A stretch of 64,000 bases of DNA, taken from NCBI GenBank assembly GCA_026692725.1, contig JAPMUG010000002.1, forward strand, positions 62,001-126,000, read 5' to 3'. The stretch is from Ecytonucleospora hepatopenaei. Taxonomy: Eukaryota > Microsporidia > Enterocytozoonidae. Position numbers and translations under genes: made by a program. Shown piece after piece: positions 49,520 through 60,662 of this stretch. Numbering within the stretch: position 1 is the first letter of the stretch; the number at the start of each line of letters is the position of its first letter. The notes beneath the pieces were generated by a model. That model made no database searches. It was not told the origin of the DNA and saw only the letters and a program-made list of their open reading frames with translations.

Positions 49520-52500
49520 TTATTTATAATCTACTTCTGATTTATATTCTATTATATATTTATATATATTCTTATCATAATATTCTTTAAATCTATCAAT
49601 ATTACATTGCATATCTACAAATATAGCACCAATAAATGCTTCAAATATATCACCATATAATTTATTATTAGGTTTATTACCATACAGTGTATTATTACTA
49701 TTACATATATTATTAGTATTACATATATTATTAGTATTACATATATTATTACATATATTATTAGTATTAGTATTACTATTATATAATATATATTTATCCA
49801 TTCCTATTCCCTTTACTATATTACCTAAACTATTGTTATTTACATATGCCTTTTTATTACTGTGTAAGTCTAATGGTGTAATGTTGCTATTATCCATATA
49901 TACCATTTCTACTACAAATAGGTCTAGTATAGCATCACCTAATAATTCAAGTATATTAAATTGATGAGAGTTAAATACATTACTACTAATATTATGTAAT
50001 ATATTGTTATTTATATTGTTATTACTTATATTGTTACTTATATTGTTAGTATTATATAATATATTAGTATTATTATATATATTACTGTTACTGTTACTGT
50101 TATATATATTACTGTTACTGTTATATATATTTATTATACTCATATGTACCATTACTCTCTCTAATAATCCTATATTAGTAAATTCATAATTAAATATATT
50201 TTTTATATATTCTATTTGTGTATTACATAATATACCAACATATACATAACCATTAAATAGATTACATATATTGTTATCTGTATTATTGTTATTTATATTA
50301 CTGTTGTTATTTATATTGTTATTTATATTGTTATTTATATTGTTATTATCTACATTGTTACATATATTGTTATTATCTGTATTGTTACATATATTGTTGT
50401 TATCTGTATTATTACATATATTGTTACATATATTGTTGTTATCTATATTACTAGTATCAAACATTTTCTTATATGAATTATGCTTAAATAACTTTATATT
50501 TTCTAAAAATAACATTATATTAATAAATGTATTATTATAAGATATAAAAGAATAATCATTAAAATATAAAATACTATTAGATTTATTAGTAATATTACTG
50601 TTATTACTTATATTAGTATTATTAGTATTATCACTTATATTAGTGTTATTTTGTATATTACTGTTATTTTGTATATTCTTCATATGTATATATAATATAC
50701 CTATTAATGATTCAATTATATCAGCATGTGTTTTATTAATATTAGTATTACATATATTAGTGTTACATATATTACTATTATAATTAAAATATTCTATATA
50801 ATTATATATATCACATACATTACATACATTATGTACATTATCTGTATTACATATATTATCTGTATTACATATATTATGTACATTATCTGTATTATCATAT
50901 ATTGTTGGTATACCTATCTTTTTATTCTTATTTATATATTCTATATATTTATATATATTACTAGTATAACATATATTACTTAGATTATCATTACCAATAT
51001 AAGTATCTTTAACCTTAACAACATAACTAACAACATCTTTATATATATTACTATTTATATTGTTATCAGTATTACTATTTATATTGTTGTTTATATTCTC
51101 TTCTATACGTGTTATTATTAAATAATATGTTGTAATAAACTTAAGTATACAATCACCTAAGAATTCCATTCTTTCATAATTAAATGGTATATTACATATA
51201 TTATTAGTATTATATGTATTATTAGTATTATATGTATTATATGTATTATTAGTATTATTAGTATTATTGGTATTATTGTTATTTTTATTTTTTATTACTA
51301 TTTTTATTTTATTACCATTATATGTATATGTATTTGTATTAGTGTTACTGTTATGTGTATTACTGTTTAATATATTATATAAATTTGTATTACTGTTTAA
51401 TATATTACCATTATATAAATTTGTATTATGTGTATTCCCTCTTGTTGTCAATGCCTGTAATATTAATGTACTATTACTTATATTATATACTTTACTCTTA
51501 AACTCATTTATTACATATGCATCTATTAACTGTTTATAATTATATATTAGTACATTATGATTATATAACATATTGATATCAATATTAGATATAACAAATA
51601 GTTCCATAGGTAATAATGATATATTATTATTATATAAATTATTGTTATTTATATTGTTATATATATTTATATTACTGTTATATAAATTTATATTACTGTT
51701 TATATTACTATATTCCTTTAATCCCATACCATAAAACATATACTTACCCTTCTTCCTTACTAACTGCACTCCATGTCTCTCTTCATAGTACTCATAGAAG
51801 TACCTCTGTCCCTTTATCACTCTCTGCATCCTACATGCGTGTGGGTTGTCCATATGGCTGTCCATCCTATCACCTATGTCTATATCACATGGATCAACAA
51901 AAACATAAAAAGATTTAAGCTTAAGGTGCCATATAAGAATATGCTTATTAGTATTATATAATGTATTAGTATTATATAATGTATTAGTATTATTATTTAT
52001 TATATTACTACTATATATACACATTGGTTTCTCTATAAATGTATCTATTATATTTCTAATATATTCCATATCAATAACATTACTATATATATTACTACTA
52101 TTATATATATTATTATATAATATATTATTAGTATTACGTATATTATATATATTATTATATAATATATTATTATTAGTATTACATATATTGTATATATTAT
52201 TATTTATATTATCTATATTATTATATATATTATTATCTATATTTATATTATTTATATTTATATTATCTATATTTATATTATTTATTATTAGTGGTACAAC
52301 ATAATAATATATATTAGTATTATTACATATACTACTATTATATATATTACTATTATGTATATTATGTATTATTGTCTTATAAAATATACACTGATACTTC
52401 TTAATATATTCTTCATCTTTATTATCTAATATTATATTATCATATATTTTATATATAATAGTATTATTAGTATATAATATATTACTATCAAATATATTAT

Positions 52501-55192
52501 TACATAATATACCATATAAATTAATATTATTACATAAATTAATATTATTACATATATTAGTAGTATTATTAGTATTACATATATTAGTATTATTTATAAA
52601 TATATATAATGTATATTTATTAGTATATTTAAATATATTATATAATTGTATATTATCATTTATATTACTGTTATTATCATTATATACTGTATTACTGTTA
52701 TTTATATTACTGTTATTATATAATGTATTACTGTTATTATCATTATATAATGTATTACTGTTATTTATATTACTGTTATTATATAATGTATTATTACTAT
52801 TATATGTATATTCTCTTTCAAATAACTTTATTGCCTTCTTTATCAATCCTTCCTGGTTTAACTTGCATATCCCTTTCTCTCTTTCACTTCTACTTCTCAG
52901 CTCTTCTGTCTTCTTATGGATATATTCACTCTTTATTCTCTGTATGGATAGATGGTCATTGGTACCAAACATACTATATAATATATTATCAATTCTATTA
53001 AACATATCAGTATTATGTCCACTATGAATATATTCAATGGTATTACTGTTATATGTATTGTTATTACTGTTATATGTATTATTATTATATAAATTAGTAT
53101 TATATGTATTATTATATGTATTACTGTTATTTATATCAGTAGTATTCTCTATATGTATCTTTTTTGTTATTGCATACATCTCTGCTATCACTGGCTCCAA
53201 TCTATCTGTTAGTAGTCCATGGTAGTGTAGGAAGTATAGTGCTTTATATGCTGTACAGTTAGTACAGTCTTTCTTTCTTATGTATTTATCAGAATCAAAT
53301 GTAAGTGAGAATATAGTTTTAAGCTTAAGAGTAGACATAAATAATAAATTATTATCATATAATATATTATTATTATTAGTATTATCATCTAATATACTAT
53401 TATTGTTATTATTGTTATTATCATATAATATACTATTACTGTTATTAGTATTATTATCATATAATATACTATTACTGTTATTAGTATTATTATCTAATAT
53501 ACTATTATCAAATATTTCTTCTATCTCTATATCTGTTATGTATATGTCTATTTTTGATAAATTATGCTTAATACTTTGCATTACCTTAGTAAACACTGTC
53601 TTACACATATTGAATGGCATATATGATATACCCACCAGTCTACAATCAATAGCAGGTGCACTATTATATAGTGATGCATATTTTAATGATATTTTATGTT
53701 TACTAATAGAAATATTACTGTTGTTAGTATTTAATATATTATTGTTTATATTATCATATAATATATTATTACTGTTTATATTACTGTTTATATTACTGTT
53801 ATTATTATATGTATTTTTTATGTTACTGTTTATATTACTGTTATTAGTATTATATAATATATTACTGTTTATCTTTATTTCCTTTAAAAATGACTCATCA
53901 CAATCAAATATCACCTGTCTCTCTTTTACATGTGTTTCTACATGTTCATGGGCGTGTGCATATAGCTCTGTTCTATTTGCTACAAACTCTAACACTCTGT
54001 CATCTATATCACCCTTTGTCTTTATGTCTATACCTTCTATAGAAATATCTTTAATAATATTATTAGAGATATTTACATTACTAATATCACATACATTATT
54101 TATATTACTGTTATTATATAAAATATTACTGTTGTTATATAAAATATTACTGTTATATAAAATATTACTGTTATATGTATTGTAATCTTCATCAAATAAA
54201 TATACTTTATCAAATATATTATAATTATAATCTATAAAATAATCAATAACAAAACATATTAAAATATTATTATCAGTATTATTAGTGTTATTGTTTATAT
54301 TATTATCAGTATTGTTTATATTATTTATAAGTAATGCATCTTTTAATTCTTTTATTTCTTTAAAATATCCTTTTGTTTTAGTAGTAGCATAATATAATAT
54401 ATTAATATTATTTAATTTATTATTTGATATATTATCAGTATTATCAATATTACTATTATCAATATTACTATTAGTATTTAATATTGTTTTTAATATAAAT
54501 CTATATTTCTGATCATTAAAATATAACAATAACTTATACCTTTGAAAGAAACTATTAAACACTGGCATCTTCACTGACTCATCACTTTCTGGGTCTAATG
54601 GCTTTTTTCTCTTTTTTGTCTTTGATCCCACTAGTCTGTAACTAACTAACTCTCTATGGTCATATTCTATATTATTTATCATATAATTGGAAACATCAGA
54701 TAAATCATTAGCAAATAGACAAATTAATGATGATTTGGTATTACTGTTTATATTATTATATGTATTATTATTTGTATTTGTATTAGTGTTATTTATATTA
54801 GTGTTATTTATATTATTATATAAATTATTTGTATTAGTGTTATTGTTTAAATTATTATATGTATTACTGTTTATATTACTGTTATCTGTATTATTACAAT
54901 TTAATATATTTTCATCTAATATTGGTACTGATACATATATTACTATTCTATCTATTATCTCTATATATTGGTTTATACAAAACATTACTTCGTCGGATAG
55001 CTTATGCAGGTTGAACTGAATTTGGACGTAGCCGCTGAGGCTTAGGGACTTGGTGTAGGTCTGGTGCATGAAGCTATTTACGTCTATATATGGGCAGCTG
55101 AGGCGCACGCTGCTGACCACCAGCACCTGTCCACTGACAGTCACTGCCCTTCCGCACTGTATGTCATCAAATGACATTTTTATAATATTCAT
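49520..55192 (-). CDS. DCR1: Dicer-like ribonuclease III without a recognisable helicase
   Basis: Dicer cuts double-stranded RNA into small RNAs. In this 1890-aa product I see a Dicer dimerisation/DUF283-like block near residues 620-690 (CTNCTAYKALYFLHYHGLLT), a PAZ-like region at about 1120-1200 (FYEYYEERHGVQLVRKKG then LLPMELFVIS), RNase IIIa (about 1335, YERMEFLGDCILKF; later HADIIESLIG) and RNase IIIb (about 1744, LELLGDAILDLF; later about 1842, KLYGDIFEAFIGAIF). The acidic catalytic residues of both domains are kept. No P-loop or DExH motif is visible in the first 600 residues, where the helicase would be. Asn-rich inserts (NNSNINNN, NTNNICNT) fill much of the length. CCC lies two bases before the first ATG (GGG at 55195-55197 on the plus strand). 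Confidence 0.85.
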   Translation of the reverse strand: MNIIKMSFDDIQCGRAVTVSGQVLVVSSVRLSCPYIDVNSFMHQTYTKSLSLSGYVQIQFNLHKLSDEVMFCINQYIEIIDRIVIYVSVPILDENILNCNNTDNSNINSNTYNNLNNNTNTNNLYNNINNTNINNTNTNTNNNTYNNINSNTKSSLICLFANDLSDVSNYMINNIEYDHRELVSYRLVGSKTKKRKKPLDPESDESVKMPVFNSFFQRYKLLLYFNDQKYRFILKTILNTNSNIDNSNIDNTDNISNNKLNNINILYYATTKTKGYFKEIKELKDALLINNINNTDNNINNNTNNTDNNILICFVIDYFIDYNYNIFDKVYLFDEDYNTYNSNILYNSNILYNNSNILYNNSNINNVCDISNVNISNNIIKDISIEGIDIKTKGDIDDRVLEFVANRTELYAHAHEHVETHVKERQVIFDCDESFLKEIKINSNILYNTNNSNINSNIKNTYNNNSNINSNINSNNILYDNINNNILNTNNSNISISKHKISLKYASLYNSAPAIDCRLVGISYMPFNMCKTVFTKVMQSIKHNLSKIDIYITDIEIEEIFDNSILDNNTNNSNSILYDNNTNNSNSILYDNNNNNNNSILDDNTNNNNILYDNNLLFMSTLKLKTIFSLTFDSDKYIRKKDCTNCTAYKALYFLHYHGLLTDRLEPVIAEMYAITKKIHIENTTDINNSNTYNNTYNTNLYNNNTYNSNNNTYNSNTIEYIHSGHNTDMFNRIDNILYSMFGTNDHLSIQRIKSEYIHKKTEELRSRSEREKGICKLNQEGLIKKAIKLFEREYTYNSNNTLYNNSNINNSNTLYNDNNSNTLYNNSNINNSNTVYNDNNSNINDNIQLYNIFKYTNKYTLYIFINNTNICNTNNTTNICNNINLCNNINLYGILCNNIFDSNILYTNNTIIYKIYDNIILDNKDEEYIKKYQCIFYKTIIHNIHNSNIYNSSICNNTNIYYYVVPLIINNINIDNININNINIDNNIYNNIDNINNNIYNICNTNNNILYNNIYNIRNTNNILYNNIYNSSNIYSNVIDMEYIRNIIDTFIEKPMCIYSSNIINNNTNTLYNTNTLYNTNKHILIWHLKLKSFYVFVDPCDIDIGDRMDSHMDNPHACRMQRVIKGQRYFYEYYEERHGVQLVRKKGKYMFYGMGLKEYSNINSNINLYNSNINIYNNINNNNLYNNNISLLPMELFVISNIDINMLYNHNVLIYNYKQLIDAYVINEFKSKVYNISNSTLILQALTTRGNTHNTNLYNGNILNSNTNLYNILNSNTHNSNTNTNTYTYNGNKIKIVIKNKNNNNTNNTNNTNNTYNTYNTNNTYNTNNICNIPFNYERMEFLGDCILKFITTYYLIITRIEENINNNINSNTDNNINSNIYKDVVSYVVKVKDTYIGNDNLSNICYTSNIYKYIEYINKNKKIGIPTIYDNTDNVHNICNTDNICNTDNVHNVCNVCDIYNYIEYFNYNSNICNTNICNTNINKTHADIIESLIGILYIHMKNIQNNSNIQNNTNISDNTNNTNISNNSNITNKSNSILYFNDYSFISYNNTFINIMLFLENIKLFKHNSYKKMFDTSNIDNNNICNNICNNTDNNNICNNTDNNNICNNVDNNNINNNINNNINNNSNINNNNTDNNICNLFNGYVYVGILCNTQIEYIKNIFNYEFTNIGLLERVMVHMSIINIYNSNSNIYNSNSNSNIYNNTNILYNTNNISNNISNNNINNNILHNISSNVFNSHQFNILELLGDAILDLFVVEMVYMDNSNITPLDLHSNKKAYVNNNSLGNIVKGIGMDKYILYNSNTNTNNICNNICNTNNICNTNNICNSNNTLYGNKPNNKLYGDIFEAFIGAIFVDMQCNIDRFKEYYDKNIYKYIIEYKSEVDYK

Positions 55193-55913
55193 TAGGGATA
55201 AAATAAAAATAGAAAAATAATTTATACACTATTATAATATAATATAATATAATATAATATAATATAATATAATATAATATAATATAATATAATATACTAT
55301 AATATAATATAATATAATATAATATAATATAATATAATATAATATAATATAATATAATATAATATAATATAATATAATATAATATAATATAATATACTAT
55401 ACTATAATATAATATAATATAATATAATATAATATAATATAATATAATATAATATAATATAATATAATATAATATAATATAATATAATATAATATAATAT
55501 AATATAATATAATATAATATAATATAATATAATATAATATAATATAATATAATATAATATATTTATATATTTATATATTTATATATTTATATATTTATAT
55601 ATTTATATATTTATATATTTATATATTTATATATTTATATATTTATATATTTATATATTTATATATTTATATATTCATATATTCATATATTTATATATTT
55701 ATATATTCATATATTCATATATTTATTTTATACTCTTTATTTAATAATATAATAATATTATATTATAATAATATTATATTATAATAATATTTATTTATTT
55801 TGTAAATATAATAAAAATATAATAAAAATATTTTATAAAAGAAGGTTAAAATAAAAAATATAATATATTTATATAATATTTTTATATAATATTGTATTAT
55901 ATATTATAAATAT
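55193..55913. repeat. 720-bp satellite: (ATAAT)n then (ATATTTAT)n
   Basis: From about 55228 to 55560 the sequence is almost pure ATAAT, some 65 units with a few single-base interruptions (ACTAT). Then an ATATTTAT octamer runs to about 55730 with a few T-to-C changes, followed by AATAATATT repeats. It separates two divergent genes, and the only start signal in it is the one beside the Dicer ATG. Confidence 0.9.
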
Positions 55914-57179
55914 ATGAAATATATTACTAATAACAATATAAATACTATAAATATAAATACTATAAACACTAACAATATAAATACTATAAACACTATAAAT
56001 ACTAACACTATAATTGATAATGAATCCAATCCTATGTTTGTCAATAAATTCAATGCACTTTATCAAAAAATAAAACTAATGCAGTCACATAATGAAGAAA
56101 TATGGAAAACATACTTTTTACACATGAAGTGCCAGAGGGTCAAGAACATGCGATTTACCAGCACAGGAGCATGTTTGGAAGAAAACAAAAGTGTGCCATA
56201 TGTAAAGATACTAAAGAGCCTGAAGGAAAGAAGGGCATTTAACAGAATACTGGAGCAATATAAACATAGTAGAATAGTAGAGAATAGAAAGATAAATAGA
56301 TTAGATACATGCATTACATTTATACATAATCATAATATACATAATCATAATAATAGTAATATATATAATATAAATAATTATAATATACATAATCATAATA
56401 TACATAATCATAATATACATAATAATATATATAATAACATATATAATCATAATCTATTAGATAGTGGTAAATGTTATGCACATATATTAGAAATGAATAG
56501 AAATAAAATAAGAAAGGAAAATAAAAAAATAGAAATAAAGATAAAAAGTAAATTTAATAAGTTTGGAGTATCAAAAGGTAAAAAGAAACATTTATATAAT
56601 ACACATAATACTGATAAAATAAATAATACTGATAATACTGATAATACTGATAATACATTATATACTGATAAAATAAACAATATAAATAATACTGATAATA
56701 TATATAATACTGATAATATTTATAATACTACTATTAAATCTATCAATAATTATAATTTTAATAATAATATTATTAATTGGTTAAATATACATTTTACTGA
56801 TAATTATTTTAATGAAATAAATACTACTAATATATATGATAATATATATAAATATAATAAATATGATAATACTAATATATATAAATATAATACTAATATA
56901 TATGATAATACTAATATATATAAATATAATACTAATAATAAAATTAAAAAGAATATTATAATAACTAATTTATATAAGAAAACAAAGAAAAATACTACAT
57001 ACACTCATATTAATAATACACTAACAAAATATAAGGAAAGAATAAAAATAGACATAAATAAATATAGAGAGGAATATTACATGCATAGAAAATATTATAA
57101 AGAAAGGAAAATAAGGTTAATACCAGAAGAAACAATAAAAGAATTTAAAGTGGAATTATATAAAAATATAAATAAATAA
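55914..57179 (+). CDS. Hypothetical Asn-rich basic protein
   Basis: The 421-aa product starts with NINTINTN repeats. It has one conserved-looking core at about residues 40-140 (NPMFVNKFNALYQKIKLMQ, then RFTSTGACLEENKSVPYVKI and LKERRAFNRILEQYKHSR), a basic stretch (NKIRKENKKIEIKIKSKFNKFGVSKGKKKH in outline, ~205-235), long Asn/Thr/Tyr repeats, and a basic C-terminal helix. The core is encoded by more GC-rich codons (about 56090-56260). It has no signal peptide. The Lys/Arg-rich character suggests a nuclear or nucleolar RNA-binding role; I do not recognise it. Confidence 0.55.
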   Translation: MKYITNNNINTININTINTNNINTINTINTNTIIDNESNPMFVNKFNALYQKIKLMQSHNEEIWKTYFLHMKCQRVKNMRFTSTGACLEENKSVPYVKILKSLKERRAFNRILEQYKHSRIVENRKINRLDTCITFIHNHNIHNHNNSNIYNINNYNIHNHNIHNHNIHNNIYNNIYNHNLLDSGKCYAHILEMNRNKIRKENKKIEIKIKSKFNKFGVSKGKKKHLYNTHNTDKINNTDNTDNTDNTLYTDKINNINNTDNIYNTDNIYNTTIKSINNYNFNNNIINWLNIHFTDNYFNEINTTNIYDNIYKYNKYDNTNIYKYNTNIYDNTNIYKYNTNNKIKKNIIITNLYKKTKKNTTYTHINNTLTKYKERIKIDINKYREEYYMHRKYYKERKIRLIPEETIKEFKVELYKNINK

Positions 57180-57355
57180 ATAAACTATACTATAAATATA
57201 CTATTTAATAAATAAAATATATTATAAATATAAATATAATATTTAATATACTATATAAATATAAAATAATATAAATATAAATATAAATATACTATATAAA
57301 TAAACTTATTATAAATATAATATAATTATAATATAAATATATAATAATATACTAT

Positions 57356-57673
57356 TTAATCAGTAAATTCATACATACATGATGTACATATGTAATACTC
57401 ATCCAGTGCCTTCTCTTCACTTTTGCGCATGTAGCTGACGCACCTGTTGTTCTCGCACTTTGTGCACTTTTTGCTTACCACTGGCAGTGTCACGTCATCC
57501 AGGAAATATTTTATGTTTTTGTGTTCTGCATTTTCATTTTTATTCTTTTCGTATACTATGCTAGATGCAGTATCTTCATATACATTACATTTATTACATC
57601 CTAATAAATATGTTTTATTTTCATATTTAGGATATAAAATATTATTACAATCTTTACAGAATTGAACTGGCAT
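57356..57673 (-). CDS. RPB9: RNA polymerase II subunit RPB9
   Basis: RPB9 is the zinc-ribbon subunit of RNA polymerase II that affects start-site choice, fidelity and cleavage of backtracked RNA. The 105-aa product has the two ribbons: FCKDCNNILYP...GCNKC (Cys 6, 9, 26, 29) and CTKCENNRC...YYICTSCMYEF near the C-terminus. The linker contains DDVTLP, the family 'DPTLPR' position. Length is close to the usual 110-125 aa. It has no Asn insert despite its AT-expanded surroundings, and the second-ribbon region uses GC-rich codons. A likely shared promoter with eL15 lies upstream. Confidence 0.93.
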   Translation of the reverse strand: MPVQFCKDCNNILYPKYENKTYLLGCNKCNVYEDTASSIVYEKNKNENAEHKNIKYFLDDVTLPVVSKKCTKCENNRCVSYMRKSEEKALDEYYICTSCMYEFTD

Positions 57674-58090
57674 TAAAAAATTAAATATAAAATATAATAC
57701 AATTATATATATTTAAATTATAATACAATTATATATATATATTTAAATTATTATAATACAATTATATATTTAAATTATTATAAATATACAATATAAACTA
57801 TTTAAATAATAAATTATTATAAAATATATATTTAAATTATTATAAATTATATTCTCCTAATATTATTTTATTAGGGCATAAAAATCTTAAATTTATTTTT
57901 TACAAAATTTTTACCCACCTTATAAACTATATAAATATATTATCTGTAAACTTATAGAATACTATTATATTATATTTAATAATACTATTATATTATAAAT
58001 TATATAGAATACTATAAATATTTAATACTATTATATTTTATTTATTAATACTTTTATATTTATAATATATAACAATATTTATTAATAAAA
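57674..58090. promoter_or_regulatory. Bidirectional promoter region, RPB9 / eL15
   Basis: Near the middle, about 57873-57915, GGGCATAAAAATCTTAAATT (followed by T) and AAAATTTTTACCC face away from each other. These are start signals for both divergent genes within about 45 bp. Each ATG is then 175-200 nt away, separated by AT repeats (ATATATTTAAATTAT and ATTATATT types). No other gene seen. Confidence 0.65.
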
Positions 58091-58705
58091 ATGTCATCAG
58101 CACAGATACTTAGAGAAATCCACAGAAAGAAACAGTCAGATGTAATGAAGTACATGACACGTATTTCATTAGTTGAAGCAAGACAGAATGAGGAGGTGTA
58201 TAGGAAGGAAAAGCCTACTTTCTTAGAAAGAGCAAGGAAGCTCGGATACAAGGCAAAGCAGGGAGTAACCATTTGGGGAGTGAGAATCAGAAAGGGAGAC
58301 GCAATCAGAGACTACAACAATGGTAACACCAGAGGAAAGTGCGTAAACGCAGGTATCCACCAGATAAAAAGCAAGCTAAACAAGCAGAACCAGGCAGAGC
58401 AGATCGTGGGAAAGAAGCTAGGAAGCCTCAGAATGCTCGGTAGTTACAAGATAGGCCAGGACCTGAGGTACCACCACTACGAGGTGATAATGGTGGATCC
58501 AATGCACAATGCAGTGAGGAACGACAGAGTGTTGAACTGGATCTGCAAGCCAGTGCACAAGCACAGGGAGATGAGAGGGCTGACGTCAGCCGGCCGCAAG
58601 TCCCGTGGTCTCGGTCATGGTATAAAGTACAATAATACCAAAGGAGGGTCAGCAAGTGCAGCATGGAGGAACAGAAATACGCTGTCATTGAAGAGATACA
58701 GGTGA
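58091..58705 (+). CDS. RPL15: 60S ribosomal protein L15 (eL15)
   Basis: eL15 is a large-subunit ribosomal protein. The 204-aa product is full length and collinear with the family: [20 protein letters not shown], then [55 protein letters not shown], the [15 protein letters not shown] region and the [14 protein letters not shown]-terminus. It has no Asn insert and its codons are strongly GC-biased compared with the flanking DNA, as expected for a highly expressed gene. I see no intron. Confidence 0.97.
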   Translation: MSSAQILREIHRKKQSDVMKYMTRISLVEARQNEEVYRKEKPTFLERARKLGYKAKQGVTIWGVRIRKGDAIRDYNNGNTRGKCVNAGIHQIKSKLNKQNQAEQIVGKKLGSLRMLGSYKIGQDLRYHHYEVIMVDPMHNAVRNDRVLNWICKPVHKHREMRGLTSAGRKSRGLGHGIKYNNTKGGSASAAWRNRNTLSLKRYR

Positions 58706-58819
58706 ATAAATTAAACTAATATTTTAAACATTTTTAATAAGTAATAATTAATTTATATTAAATTATTATAAACATATTAAATTCTTATAAACATATTAAA
58801 TAATAAATTTATAATTAAT

Positions 58820-59293
58820 TTAATATTTTCTATTATATTTATTATAATCATCATTATAATCATCTTTATAATCATCTTTATAATCTCTTTTATATTTTTT
58901 ATTATTATATGTATTGTTACTATTATATGTATTATTATATGTATTATTATATAAATTACTATTATTATTATAATTATATAAATTACTGTTACTGTTATTA
59001 TATGTATTATCTTTTACTGTGTTATTTTCTACAAATCCCCTTCTTTCCTTTTGCATCTCACAATATTTCAGCCATGTCTTCTCTGTAAATCCGTAGTTGA
59101 AATAGTCGGTGATATCTGCGCCTGGCTTGAGCCATGGCTTGTCTCTGTTCACCTCATACTCATACGCATTGGCATCTTCCATTTGCTCAATCTGCAGCTC
59201 TCCTTCTTCTGCCTTGTCCAGCACCACATGGACAGAATCAGAGTCAGAGGAAGATGAGTCATTACCAAGTAATTCATTTTTGATATCAGACAT
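58820..59293 (-). CDS. FIP1: Fip1-like mRNA polyadenylation factor
   Basis: Fip1 links poly(A) polymerase to the cleavage and polyadenylation factor. Residues 51-81 carry the Fip1 motif nearly perfectly: [19 protein letters not shown], then [11 protein letters not shown]. The N-terminal 50 residues are acidic ([20 protein letters not shown]), as in other Fip1 proteins, where this region contacts poly(A) polymerase. The C-terminus is an Asn/Tyr repeat followed by alternating KDDYKDDY units, echoing the charged low-complexity tails of larger Fip1 proteins. At 157 aa it is much shorter than yeast Fip1 (~327). The motif DNA is GC-rich and the repeat DNA nearly pure A/T. Confidence 0.92.
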   Translation of the reverse strand: MSDIKNELLGNDSSSSDSDSVHVVLDKAEEGELQIEQMEDANAYEYEVNRDKPWLKPGADITDYFNYGFTEKTWLKYCEMQKERRGFVENNTVKDNTYNNSNSNLYNYNNNSNLYNNTYNNTYNSNNTYNNKKYKRDYKDDYKDDYNDDYNKYNRKY

Positions 59294-59701
59294 AACTAAA
59301 TATTATATTAATTAAATATTGATTATAAAATTAAATACAATACTATTTATTAAATATAATATTAAATATTTAATTATATTCTAAATATTTCTGTATATAT
59401 TTTTGTATATATTTTTGTATATATTTTCTGTATATATTTTTGTATATATTTTCTGTATATATTTTCTGTATATATTTTTGTATATATTTTTGTATATATT
59501 TTTGTATATATTTTTGTATATATTTTCTGTATATATTTTTGTATATATTTTCTGTATATATTTTTGTATATATTTTCTGTATATATTTTTGTATATTTTT
59601 TAAGGGTTATTTTATAAATTATATAATATAAATTATTTTAATATATTTAATACAATTTATATTAATATATCTTAATATATCTTAATATATCTTAATATAT
59701 T
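59294..59701. repeat. GTATATATTTTT tandem repeat spacer
   Basis: About 16 units of GTATATATTTT(T/CT) run from 59394 to 59598, followed by AAGGGTTATTTT (a minus-strand CCC signal near 59608) and CTTAATATAT repeats. Frames of ~60 codons across it are by-products of the repeat. Confidence 0.8.
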
Positions 59702-60352
59702 ATGTCATGTCTTATTAAACCTTTATTAGCTTATTTTACTAATAAAATAAATTATGATGAAAATAAGCTTAAAGAATTAGGTAAAGAAATGGGTAGAAAT
59801 ATGATAATATATAACAGTAATTTATATCATAATATAAATAATAGTAATGTATATAACAGTAATGTATATAATAACATAAATAATAGTAATGTATATCATA
59901 ATATTGATATTATTAATATATTATACAATATTGTATATGTATATTTACCTACATATTATGACACTCATGAAATATCATTTACACCACTTGATAAGGTTAG
60001 TGCATTATATGACAAGAAGGACAAATATGCGTATAAGGTGGGAACAAAAAGAAGCATGGACAAGGGCAGTGGCAAGTATTACATAGTAGAGAATAAGCCA
60101 CTGCTAATGGGAGGGATGCAGTTTAAGAAGGGAGAGACATTTACATTAGACACAGTGACAGCAGGAGTAATAGAATATTTAATAGAAAATAATATAAAAT
60201 ATAATTTTATTGTAAATAACAATAATATAAATATATTTAACAGTATAAAAAATACTAATAATATAAATAATGTTAATGTTACTGCTTATACTAATTATAT
60301 TAATAATAAATATAATAAAACAATATATGAAATAGAAATTAGTAATTTATAA
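59702..60352 (+). CDS. TRS31: TRAPP complex subunit, Trs31/TRAPPC5-like
   Basis: TRAPP subunits of the Bet3/Trs31 fold tether vesicles in ER-Golgi traffic and activate Rab1/Ypt1. The match to Trs31 is by order of blocks: KLKELGKEMGRNMI (about 22-35; family 'L..LG...G.R+L'), a helix IINILYNIVYVYLP, then YYIVENKPLLMGGMQF (family 'Y.I.DNEPL....I') and VTAGVIEYLIENN (family 'F.AGIIEGVL...'), ending in a strand YEIEI. An Asn/Tyr repeat sits between the first two helices, and another before the last strand. At 216 aa the length suits Trs31. The central GC-rich stretch (about 59985-60160) coincides with the conserved core. Confidence 0.72.
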   Translation: MSCLIKPLLAYFTNKINYDENKLKELGKEMGRNMIIYNSNLYHNINNSNVYNSNVYNNINNSNVYHNIDIINILYNIVYVYLPTYYDTHEISFTPLDKVSALYDKKDKYAYKVGTKRSMDKGSGKYYIVENKPLLMGGMQFKKGETFTLDTVTAGVIEYLIENNIKYNFIVNNNNINIFNSIKNTNNINNVNVTAYTNYINNKYNKTIYEIEISNL

Positions 60353-60662
60353 ATTTATATTATTATATTATATTATATTATATTATATTATATTATATTA
60401 TATTATATTATATTATATTATATTATATTATATTATATTATATTATATTATATTATATTATATTATATTATATTATATTATATTATATTATATTATATTA
60501 TATTATATTATATTATATTATATTATATTATATTATATTATATTATATTATATTATATTATATTATATTATATTATATTATATTATATTATATTATATTA
60601 TATTATATTATATTATATTATATTATATTATATTATATTATATTATATTATATTATATTATA
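60353..60662. repeat. (TATTA)n satellite, ~60 units
   Basis: About 300 bp of essentially perfect TATTA repeat lies between the 3' ends of two convergent genes and stops at the forkhead stop codon. It is the reverse complement of the (ATAAT)n satellite at 55228-55560. Confidence 0.95.

Noticed and set aside
53280..54185. 301-codon Leu/Ile-rich open frame on the plus strand within Dicer
   Set aside because: It is the antisense of AAT/AAC repeat tracts in Dicer (poly-Asn reads as poly-Leu/Ile), not a membrane protein.
59403..59631. Two overlapping ~65-codon frames of FVYIFCIYF type
   Set aside because: Pure translation of the GTATATATTTTT tandem repeat, open in two frames at once.
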